Below, piece by piece: positions 1 through 5,074 of a DNA stretch of 5,172 bases. This DNA comes from Candidatus Zixiibacteriota bacterium (GTDB lineage Bacteria; Zixibacteria; MSB-5A5; GN15; JACZUZ01). The stretch covers positions 1-5,172 of the forward strand of contig JADFNA010000165.1 of the NCBI GenBank assembly GCA_022563625.1. The letters run 5' to 3'. Position numbers and translations under genes: made by a program. Below the pieces are notes generated by a model. The model saw only the letters and a list, made by a program, of their open reading frames with translations, ran no database searches and had not been told where the DNA came from. The number at the start of each line of letters is the position of its first letter. The stretch's first letter is position 1.

Positions 1-1
1 T

Positions 2-805
2 GCCGACAACCTCACTTGCCTGTTTGAACCAATCGCGCAGCACGTCGTCATCCTGAAATATAACCTGGTCTTTACCATGAGTGGTCTGCCGGCCGGGCTG
101 CCCTGGTACAAGGAATTTCCTGCCCGGTTAGCGGGTAATCCCAGTGAGTGGCATGAACTGGACATTCACGGGGCGGTCCACTTGCTGCTCAGGCCGGGCG
201 AACGAAAACCATTCGCCGTCATCCTCGCTCAACACAACTTTTTTAGAACATACCTGGTGGGGATGCACGTTGACTGGCCGGCCGACGGACACCTCTCCGT
301 GTGTTACGCCGAGCGATCTAACGAACCCTACCTCTGTCCCGGTAACCGGCAGTCCAGTCGATTCCGGGCCACGGGCAGCTTCGGCGGTTTCCGATACTGG
401 CTGCTCGGCGGGCGGACGCCACTCACGGCAGGAAAAGATGTGGTCTATGGCCCCAATGCGGGCGCAGTGGAAATTCCCTGCACCCTCACTGCCCTCCCGG
501 ACAAGGATCCACTGTATGTCAGTTGGATTCCGTTGGGAGACAAGAAGCACATTTTTTTCTTCTTCGGTGAGTTTTACCGACGTGGCCCCCCGGGTATGAA
601 CATGAACACCTTGCCGTCGCTGAAAGCCTACACGGACATCGCCCAATTCTGGTATATGGAAGATGGTGATCGCGCCGCTGCCATCCTCTTCGCTCGCACG
701 ATGCAGAACTTCAGCCAGGCCGACCCTCTTCCGTTGCTCGCCCGAAACGGCCGACGGTTCTGGAAAGATTACTTGTCGATACGTGCGCAACGTGAGGAGC
801 CTTAA
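2..805 (+). CDS. Hypothetical protein, 5' end outside the window
   Basis: I do not recognise this protein. The reading frame has no stop from base 2 to the TAA at 803-805. The first ATG (77) has no ribosome-binding site upstream, so the gene most likely starts before the window and 77 is an internal Met. The visible part is about 267 residues and mixes polar and aromatic segments. Counted from that Met, it includes a beta-rich middle (residues 46-65 and 102-137), an aromatic 'HIFFFFGEFYRRG' stretch (158-170), and a helical C-terminus with 'FWYMEDGDRAAAILFARTM' (191-209). No signal peptide or membrane segment is seen in this part, and no catalytic motif. The stop lies 1 nt before the next start, so it is probably co-transcribed and translationally coupled with the lipoprotein gene downstream. 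The long open frame on the opposite strand (790-128) looks like a shadow. Coding status is fairly sure; function is unknown. Confidence 0.75.
   Translation, partial: ADNLTCLFEPIAQHVVILKYNLVFTMSGLPAGLPWYKEFPARLAGNPSEWHELDIHGAVHLLLRPGERKPFAVILAQHNFFRTYLVGMHVDWPADGHLSVCYAERSNEPYLCPGNRQSSRFRATGSFGGFRYWLLGGRTPLTAGKDVVYGPNAGAVEIPCTLTALPDKDPLYVSWIPLGDKKHIFFFFGEFYRRGPPGMNMNTLPSLKAYTDIAQFWYMEDGDRAAAILFARTMQNFSQADPLPLLARNGRRFWKDYLSIRAQREEP
794..799 (+). promoter_or_regulatory. Ribosome-binding site that fixes the start of the lipoprotein gene
   Basis: GAGGAG lies 7 nt before the ATG at 807, inside the last codons of the upstream gene. It favours 807 over the in-frame upstream ATG at 663, which would add 48 residues overlapping the preceding gene and would bury the lipoprotein signal peptide inside the protein. 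Confidence 0.75.
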
Positions 806-806
806 A

Positions 807-1694
807 ATGACCGCAGGACCAATCAGGAAAAAGACGTTGCCGAGATTGCACCGCTTCGTTTACCTGGCCTTGCTTCTACTCGCTGGCATCTTCAATTTGA
901 GTGGCTGCACTGCCACACCTTCGGCGAGACCGGCACCAGCCCATCTCACCGCGGGCGACTGGGTGGACAACGGGCTGGCGCTGGGCCGGGCGCATGCGCT
1001 TCGCAATACGCTGGTGAACATCTTCGATGTGCATCCGACACGAATAATCGTCCAGTCAATTGACGTCAAGGACGAAGGCGGGATACACCGCTATGTCAGC
1101 CTCCGTATCACCTGGCAGATGACGGAACTGCAGGAGCAGATTACTACTCTGGCGCTGCGGCCCCCAATCGAAACCCGGACAATAATCAGCCCCGCCATCG
1201 GAATACCTGAATTCGACAGCCCCCCCCCCGGGCATGAGATTGGTTTGCAGCTCGGGGCCGGCATTACCTCCTCGCCCTTTGGCTCAGTGCCGTTTATCGC
1301 CGCCAGCGCCTCATGGAAAAGAACTGTCGTGGTTGAGGGAGTTCTCGGCCACACCTTCTGGAATAATTCCTTTACATTTCAGGGCGCGACACTGCAAACA
1401 AAACGTCGAATGGCAAGGGCGCAGTTGACCATTTATCCCTTCGAAGAAAAAACAGTCGGTTTAATCGCTGGCTGGGCGCGCTTCGAGGAGATCTCGCAAA
1501 CCTTCTTCAAGTACGTAAAACTGTCCGAAGGGCCAATAATCGGCCTTCGGGCGGCGCCTAATGATTTTCTGCTGGTCACGGGTGTTTACAACCCGTCCAA
1601 TCATCGCACCGCAGGGCAAACGTTATCTCAAGCAAAGAATAACCAGTTTCTCCTTTCGGTGACAGCACATGTGAACTTTGGAGGTGGAATGTGA
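807..1694 (+). CDS. Predicted outer-membrane lipoprotein with beta-barrel-like C-terminal domain
   Basis: A 295-residue protein starting at ATG 807, chosen for its GAGGAG site and because it puts a lipoprotein signal at the N-terminus: basic 'RKK' (7-9), hydrophobic core about 18-29, and lipobox L31-S-G-C34, with Cys34 the predicted lipidated residue. Residues 35-47 are a Pro/Ala-rich linker. Residues 48-140 form a mixed region with 'SIDVKDEGGIHRYVSLRITW' (84-103). From about 143 to the end, short amphipathic strands alternate with turns ('EIGLQLGAGI', 'RMARAQLTIY', 'FLLSVTAHVNFGG'), as expected of a small outer-membrane beta-barrel or a similar antiparallel sheet. No named family is recognised. 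A lipid anchor together with a barrel-like domain is unusual, and a periplasm-facing beta-sandwich is the main alternative. The last four bases (GTGA) overlap the start of the next gene. A run of ten C at 1220-1229 lies within the coding sequence. Confidence 0.8.
   Translation: MTAGPIRKKTLPRLHRFVYLALLLLAGIFNLSGCTATPSARPAPAHLTAGDWVDNGLALGRAHALRNTLVNIFDVHPTRIIVQSIDVKDEGGIHRYVSLRITWQMTELQEQITTLALRPPIETRTIISPAIGIPEFDSPPPGHEIGLQLGAGITSSPFGSVPFIAASASWKRTVVVEGVLGHTFWNNSFTFQGATLQTKRRMARAQLTIYPFEEKTVGLIAGWARFEEISQTFFKYVKLSEGPIIGLRAAPNDFLLVTGVYNPSNHRTAGQTLSQAKNNQFLLSVTAHVNFGGGM
1220..1229 (+). repeat. C10 homopolymer inside the lipoprotein gene
   Basis: Ten consecutive C encode the 'SPPPG' turn (residues 138-142) just before the barrel-like domain. 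The frame is intact with this length. A gain or loss of one C would truncate the protein before the domain and would also break coupling to the downstream gene. Confidence 0.9.
1680..1684 (+). promoter_or_regulatory. Ribosome-binding site for the GTG-start repeat lipoprotein gene
   Basis: GGAGG lies 6 nt before GTG 1691 and is embedded in the last codons of the upstream gene. The start and stop share the four bases GTGA (1691-1694), which supports translational coupling and the GTG start. Confidence 0.75.
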
Positions 1695-2311
1695 GAAAAT
1701 TAGTCCCTTTATTCAGTCTGGCCGCAGCGCTTTTGTGCGCGCAGCTCCTGGTAACCTGCTCCAGCCCGCTGGAGAGTATCGACGATCCAAATCGTAACCC
1801 CGAACGACCCCCGGACACGACTTTTATCTTCGACACGGTCTTCCTGACTGATACCGTAACTGAAACAGATACGGTAACTAAAACAGATACCCTTGCGCTC
1901 GATACCGTATTCCTGGAAGACACGATAACACTGGTGGACACGGTGACAGTAACAGACACCGTCACCCAATTCGATACGGTCCTTCGAATCGATACATTCA
2001 CACAACTGGATACTCTCATCATAATTGACACACTCTTGCGAATCGATACTATCCTGCGGATCGACACGGTTACAATAGTGGATACCGTAAAAGTTGAGGA
2101 GTGCGATGACGATGATGACTGTGAAGAATGCGATGACTGCGATCACCATGGCCATGACTGCAAACACGATCACGACTGCGATGACGATCACCATGGCGAT
2201 GACTGCAAACATCATGGTCATGACTGCAAGCACCATCACGACTGCGATGACGATGATGACGACGATGACGATGATGACGATGATGGCCATGGCGGCCAGC
2301 GCAACGAGTAA
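1691..2311 (+). CDS. Lipoprotein with DT-hexapeptide repeat stalk and Cys/His/Asp-rich, probably metal-binding tail
   Basis: A 206-residue protein from GTG 1691. Residues 1-22 are a lipoprotein signal peptide with lipobox L20-V-T-C23. A short Pro/Asn/Asp linker follows. Residues 41-135 consist of about sixteen hexapeptides of the form x-D-T-hydrophobic-x-x, mostly perfectly spaced, with one 5-residue unit around 'TDTLA'. They contain almost no Gly or Pro, so an extended or solenoid-like beta stalk is plausible. Residues 136-199 contain 9 Cys, 14 His up to residue 200, and mostly Asp otherwise. The motif HG(H/D)DCKH occurs three times (153, 168, 175), and 'DCDDD' twice (162-166, 184-188). A run of 13 Asp follows (186-198). 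His, Cys and Asp clusters of this kind typically chelate divalent metals, so metal binding or buffering at the cell surface is the inferred role. It is the last gene of the cluster, overlapping the barrel lipoprotein gene and followed by a terminator. Antisense frames here are low-complexity mirrors. No named family is recognised. Confidence 0.82.
   Translation: MRKLVPLFSLAAALLCAQLLVTCSSPLESIDDPNRNPERPPDTTFIFDTVFLTDTVTETDTVTKTDTLALDTVFLEDTITLVDTVTVTDTVTQFDTVLRIDTFTQLDTLIIIDTLLRIDTILRIDTVTIVDTVKVEECDDDDDCEECDDCDHHGHDCKHDHDCDDDHHGDDCKHHGHDCKHHHDCDDDDDDDDDDDDDGHGGQRNE
1811..2095 (+). repeat. Tandem 18-nt repeats encoding x-D-T-(V/L/I)-x-x
   Basis: About 16 degenerate units, each with a GAC/GAT-ACx core (for example GATACGGT or GACACGGT), run in frame through the lipoprotein gene. 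Neighbouring units differ mostly at positions other than the Asp-Thr core, so the protein motif is conserved more than the DNA. One unit is 15 nt long, and the frame is kept. Confidence 0.9.
2147..2254 (+). repeat. Internal duplication in the metal-binding tail
   Basis: A 42-nt block at 2147-2188 recurs at 2213-2254 with 39 of 42 bases identical. A partial third copy of its first 21 nt lies at 2192-2212. The copies begin CATGG(C/T)(C/G)ATGACTGCAA and encode HG(H/D)DCKH. The offset is 66 nt (22 residues), so the frame is kept. The tail appears to have grown by local duplication. Confidence 0.85.
2246..2284 (+). repeat. GAY trinucleotide run encoding 13 Asp
   Basis: Thirteen consecutive GAT/GAC codons, mixed rather than uniform, at the end of the tail. 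Because GAT and GAC alternate irregularly, this is not a pure microsatellite, although it could still slip in units of three and change the Asp count without breaking the frame. Confidence 0.85.
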
Positions 2312-2359
2312 ATCTTCAGCTCTCAGCGCATAAGCGTTAGGATAGAATAATTAAAAGCG

Positions 2360-2395
2360 AAAACCCCCGTCTGAGTAGTTTAGGCGGGGGTTTTT
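2360..2395 (+). terminator. Strong intrinsic terminator, probably bidirectional
   Basis: AAAACCCCCGTCT (2360-2372) pairs with AGGCGGGGGTTTT (2382-2394): 13 base pairs including one G-U, a 9-nt loop, and a T-run reaching 2395. It lies 48 nt after the stop of the repeat lipoprotein gene and closes that operon. On the opposite strand the stem is followed by TTTTCGCTTTT, so it could also stop transcription coming from the convergent protease gene, whose final in-frame stop is about 190 nt away. Confidence 0.9.
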
Positions 2396-2586
2396 CAATC
2401 GTGTCACATTGCGGTCTTGTTGCAGCCCTATTGAGGGCGCATGTATTCGGGTTCGGTACATTTTGTCACCAACACGTCGCACTTGAGAGTTGCCGGACAA
2501 TATGTTGCGTCGAACCCAACAGCGGGCTAACTTCCCACCTCCAAAACTGGACTCCATGCTGAACGTATAAACCCGGCCGCCCTGGG
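2396..2586. other. Convergent intergenic spacer, no gene recognised
   Basis: The stretch between the terminator and the end of the extended protease frame. A minus-strand open frame (2593-2351, 80 codons) crosses it and runs into the terminator hairpin. It has no convincing ribosome-binding site and no recognisable motif, so I treat it as non-coding. Confidence 0.5.
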
Positions 2587-2751
2587 CTAACACCCAATCT
2601 CAGCCGGCCCGCAAACAGGAGCCGGTCCCCCTGCGAAAATACGCGCGATCAAATATGTCACATCCGCGATATTCATCGATCCGCTGCCGTTCGCGTCAGC
2701 CGCAGCGCAGCATCGCGGGGCCGCACGGCCGCCGAAGATACGCCCTATCAA
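2587..2751 (-). pseudogene. Severed C-terminal dockerin-like repeats of the protease gene
   Basis: Directly beyond the protease's TAA (2752-2754), the same frame continues for 54 codons to a TAG at 2587-2589. It reads LIGRIFGG, a short Ala/Cys linker (ending RCCAAA), then DANGSGSMNIADVTYLI, ARIFAGGPAPVC and GPAEIGC. The first eight residues complete the first dockerin-like repeat begun upstream (GDADNNGFVNISDVT), and the rest is a complete second repeat. The two repeats align residue for residue, and the TAA stands where repeat two has Tyr (TAT). This stretch is plainly the former, or read-through, C-terminus and has no separate start of its own. Whether the stop is real, tolerated or an error cannot be told from one sequence. 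Confidence 0.85.
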
Positions 2752-4479
2752 TTACGTCACATCGGAGATATTAACAAATCCGTTATTGTCGGCGTCACCG
2801 GCGGTGACGCAACAGGCGCGTGCCACCGTTCCGCTCAATCCGACTGGAAAATAATCGCCAAATTGTGAATTGAAACGGCGGACATTACTCCCCCAATCCT
2901 GAATCGATATGGGAGTCGAACTCACCTGAGACCCGGCGGGCAGGGTGAAATAGAGCGAAAGAATCGGCCCGCTGCCGGGATCGATAACAGTGTCTGCGCC
3001 AGCGTCAATTATATACAGCGCCCGCTTGCCGAACGGATCAATACTGGCCAGCGTCGCATTCATATTACCCGTGCGCAATCCGGCGACACTACCCGAGTCA
3101 AATGCGATACTAAGCGGTCCATTCCAGATAAATGGAATCCACATTGATGTGAGAGACAGAAAGTTGCGCGCATACACATCGACCTTCACCGTCTCTCCAC
3201 CGAGTCCGGAAACGTCTCCCGGAATCAGGCTGTCTGAGTGAACAGCCACATAGTCTGTTCGCTGATAGGCGAACACTCCGCTATCGGTCGTCACCTCCGC
3301 GGTAACCGCGTGTAGTCCGGGTCCAAACGTATGATTTGGATCGCTGACGAACGCTGAATCACCGTCTCCAAAAGACCAGCGCCACTGGTTGGCGGTGATG
3401 TCAGTCTCAGATGAGAATGACACTTCCAGTGAGTCCGAGCCAAAAAGCGCGTCTCCGCCGTTGAATGTCACTCCCGCCACCCAATTAGACATCTGATTAT
3501 CAATGTAACAGCGCATACGTGCGGCCTGCTGAAGCGAAAAGCCTGTCTTGGATGTTTGCGAAAAGTTCATGTGATTTGTGGCGGGGACCACCGGCCAGGG
3601 TAACCCGCTACAGGAATCAATTCCGATAAAATTGGGGCCGAATGTCGATGGTTGTGGCCGCGTGTCTGCGCATTGATCGCCGTTGAAATTTGTGGAACCG
3701 GTCGACAGATTCTCTGAGCACGCGTGGCCGCATGGGAAGTTGGCGTAGCCAACCTGTGGATGTGACAGTCCGAATGCGTGTCCAATTTCGTGCGTGATTA
3801 TATGCCGCGCCAAATCAAACTGTACAAGTGACATCATCAATCCAGCCGTAAAGCCATACATATCTTGCAAATCGGGATTGGGCGCCCATGAGTTACCGGG
3901 GTTTGTCAATTCGGTCACGATAATGTTGAATTGCAAATGCGGATCGATGAATACATCCAGCTTCATCTGATTGGCGGAAAAGAAACTCGGCGCGGGAAAA
4001 ACTCGATACTCAGTGGAATTAAATATCCGCGTCTGATGAAAGAACTGGATCCCATACGGAAGATAATCCTCGTTTAACTGCACAACCTGCGAGTCCACAA
4101 AGGCCGGGGTGACCGTCGGGTTGGATCCATCATCCTCGGCGATAATATGAAACATCAGCCGGATATGAATGGGCGGCGGATTTGTTGTTACCCGCCAAAG
4201 ATGTCGTTGAGTCGGGACCGAACAGGTGAAAAACTGCGGACAAGCAAGGACATCGGCCAGCGAACCTTCCGGATCAAACTCACGCCAGAGTTGATCATGG
4301 TTACATTCAAAAGAAACTTTGGGATTGTCCTCACCACGAGATTCCGCCACCACGACAACCGTCTGAAGTGTAACAGCCGCGAAAACAACGACGCACGCAA
4401 AAACCGATCGGGGTAAAGTAGAACTCTGGACTTGTGAAAAGCTGCCGCGATTTTGTCCACATGCTCTGTGACTGGACAT
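2752..4479 (-). CDS. Secreted M43-like (pappalysin/cytophagalysin type) zinc metalloprotease with PKD and cohesin-like domains, truncated in its dockerin
   Basis: A 575-residue secreted endopeptidase. I start at the second of two close ATGs (4479 rather than 4485) because AGGAGG lies 7 nt before it but only 1 nt before the first. Residues 26-45 are the hydrophobic core of a signal peptide, ending near 'VVVVAES'. Residues 104-155 ('IHIRLMFHII', then 'QLNEDYLPYGIQF') match the N-terminal part of M43 catalytic domains. The zinc site HEIGHAFGLSH has ligands H230, H234 and H240 and catalytic E231. 'GDQCADT' (267-273) matches the family's GD..xDT segment. 'NHMNFS' (302-307) is the Met-turn, followed by 'FSLQQAARMR', the usual F..Q..RMR. 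Residues 343-413 form a PKD domain with 'WSFGDG' and 'PNHTF'. Residues 416-555 look like a cohesin-type beta-sandwich. 'CC' and GDADNNGFVNISDVT (561-575) begin a dockerin-like calcium-binding repeat cut short by TAA. Substrate unknown. Catalytic assignment is strong; the cohesin-like call is moderate. Confidence 0.9.
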   Translation of the reverse strand: MSSHRACGQNRGSFSQVQSSTLPRSVFACVVVFAAVTLQTVVVVAESRGEDNPKVSFECNHDQLWREFDPEGSLADVLACPQFFTCSVPTQRHLWRVTTNPPPIHIRLMFHIIAEDDGSNPTVTPAFVDSQVVQLNEDYLPYGIQFFHQTRIFNSTEYRVFPAPSFFSANQMKLDVFIDPHLQFNIIVTELTNPGNSWAPNPDLQDMYGFTAGLMMSLVQFDLARHIITHEIGHAFGLSHPQVGYANFPCGHACSENLSTGSTNFNGDQCADTRPQPSTFGPNFIGIDSCSGLPWPVVPATNHMNFSQTSKTGFSLQQAARMRCYIDNQMSNWVAGVTFNGGDALFGSDSLEVSFSSETDITANQWRWSFGDGDSAFVSDPNHTFGPGLHAVTAEVTTDSGVFAYQRTDYVAVHSDSLIPGDVSGLGGETVKVDVYARNFLSLTSMWIPFIWNGPLSIAFDSGSVAGLRTGNMNATLASIDPFGKRALYIIDAGADTVIDPGSGPILSLYFTLPAGSQVSSTPISIQDWGSNVRRFNSQFGDYFPVGLSGTVARACCVTAGDADNNGFVNISDVT

Positions 4480-4486
4480 ATTCATG

Positions 4487-4492
4487 CCTCCT
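4487..4492 (-). promoter_or_regulatory. Ribosome-binding site that decides the protease start
   Basis: AGGAGG on the minus strand. It is 1 nt from the ATG at 4485, too close, and 7 nt from the in-frame ATG at 4479, which is optimal. The shorter start is therefore preferred. Confidence 0.75.
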
Positions 4493-4669
4493 TTACTGTG
4501 ATAAGCTGGACCCCTGATTCAGAATCGGCGCTGTGAGAGAGTTTGCTTAAACGCCAGACCACTCTGGTTGCGACCTTGAGGAGGCGGTATTGAATGATTC
4601 ATCAACAACGATGATATTAAGTCAGTAAATAGTGAGGAAAGGCGCAAATCTTATTCGCCTCACAGGTAC

Positions 4670-4697
4670 AAAATACTAGTAAATTGAAATTAGTCAA
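4670..4697 (-). promoter_or_regulatory. Candidate sigma70-type promoter for the protease gene
   Basis: On the minus strand TTGACT (4697-4692) and TATTTT (4675-4670) are separated by 16 nt in an AT-rich stretch. The -35 matches 5 of 6 consensus bases, the -10 only 4 of 6. Transcription would start near 4663 and leave a leader of about 180 nt. Promoter consensus in this organism is unknown, so this is tentative. Confidence 0.35.
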
Positions 4698-4866
4698 GAA
4701 TTATGGGCCGGAACGGTAGGATATACGTGACGAACGGTTGATTACGTTGTGTCAACGGTAAGCCTGTGCACCAAGACGAAAGTGTCTTTCCCCCAATCGG
4801 CTTAGTGCGGTCTTTTTGACTGACATTTGCCGGGACATCGGGGAAGTTCTGGAAACTCGGGAACCT

Positions 4867-4895
4867 TTGCGGTGCATCCGATCTCGCGCTATACT
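4867..4895 (+). promoter_or_regulatory. Candidate promoter for the right-edge gene
   Basis: TTGCGG (4867-4872) and TATACT (4890-4895) are separated by 17 nt on the plus strand. The -10 matches 5 of 6 consensus bases and the -35 only 3 of 6. A start near 4902 would give a leader of about 170 nt to the gene at 5075, running through the repeat-like element at 4963-5012. Confidence 0.3.
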
Positions 4896-4962
4896 GGCAA
4901 TGAGAGGTGAAAAAGACCAGGAACGCCGGAGGACACGGCAATCTACTTGATACAAAGCCCAC

Positions 4963-5012
4963 GAGATTGCTTCACAGAGTTTATCCTGAGCGAAGCCGAA
5001 GGAATCGCAAAG
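4963..5012. repeat. Short REP-like extragenic element
   Basis: The core TCCTGAGCGAAGCCGAAGGA (4984-5003) begins TCCT and ends AGGA. It is flanked by imperfect outer arms, ATTGCTTC to the left and GAATCGCAA to the right, so the whole can fold as an imperfect hairpin. From memory, near-identical core sequences (with GTC in place of GCC) occur as dispersed intergenic repeats in many environmental bacteria; I could not verify this. There is no transposase nearby. Confidence 0.45.
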
Positions 5013-5063
5013 ACTGTAATCTAGGATTTATCAACAAGCCCTCTAGGGGGCAGGCAACTAGTT

Positions 5064-5068
5064 AGGAG
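5064..5068 (+). promoter_or_regulatory. Ribosome-binding site of the right-edge gene
   Basis: AGGAG, 6 nt before the ATG at 5075. It is the main reason to accept the short open frame at the edge as a real gene. Confidence 0.7.
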
Positions 5069-5074
5069 ATAAGC

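Larger units (their letters stand above)
4498..5074. other. Intergenic region between divergent genes
   Basis: This 577-nt stretch separates the protease gene (minus) from the edge gene (plus). It holds two candidate promoters and one repeat-like element, listed separately. Minus-strand open frames at 4962-4690 and 4955-4752 overlap each other in different frames and have no good ribosome-binding site or recognisable motif, so I do not call a gene. Confidence 0.55.

Noticed and set aside
128..790. 220-codon minus-strand open frame opposite the first gene
   Set aside because: It lies wholly within the plus-strand frame that is open from the window edge and couples to the next gene; no ribosome-binding site or recognisable motif.
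663..806. Upstream in-frame ATG giving a longer lipoprotein (343 residues)
   Set aside because: It would overlap the previous gene by over 140 nt and put the lipoprotein signal 48 residues inside; the ATG at 807 has a good GAGGAG site.
1576..2290. Two long minus-strand frames (163 and 193 codons) opposite the repeat lipoprotein gene
   Set aside because: They are the mirror of the plus-strand repeats, giving monotonous Val/Ser/Ile strings. The plus frame has a signal peptide, lipobox, ribosome-binding site and terminator.
2100..2300. CRISPR-like or other direct-repeat array
   Set aside because: Repeats are in frame, degenerate, and inside a gene with no unique spacers of constant length.
2094..2333. 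Plus-strand frame rich in Met, Thr and Ala
   Set aside because: It is the +1 reading of the GAY/CAY-rich tail; repetitive and without its own start signal.
2351..2593. 80-codon minus-strand frame in the convergent spacer
   Set aside because: It runs through the terminator hairpin and has no ribosome-binding site or known motif.
2752..2754. TAA reassigned to a sense codon
   Set aside because: Other genes in the window end with TAA (803-805, 2309-2311) at sensible positions, so a local mutation or error is simpler.
4591..4601. TGAATGATTCA inverted repeat as an operator
   Set aside because: Only 5-bp arms around one base; too short to distinguish from chance and it lies downstream of the proposed start of the protease transcript.
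4690..4962. 90-codon minus-strand frame with GTG start in the right intergenic region
   Set aside because: No ribosome-binding site, and an overlapping frame in another phase. It could be a decayed gene but nothing supports this.
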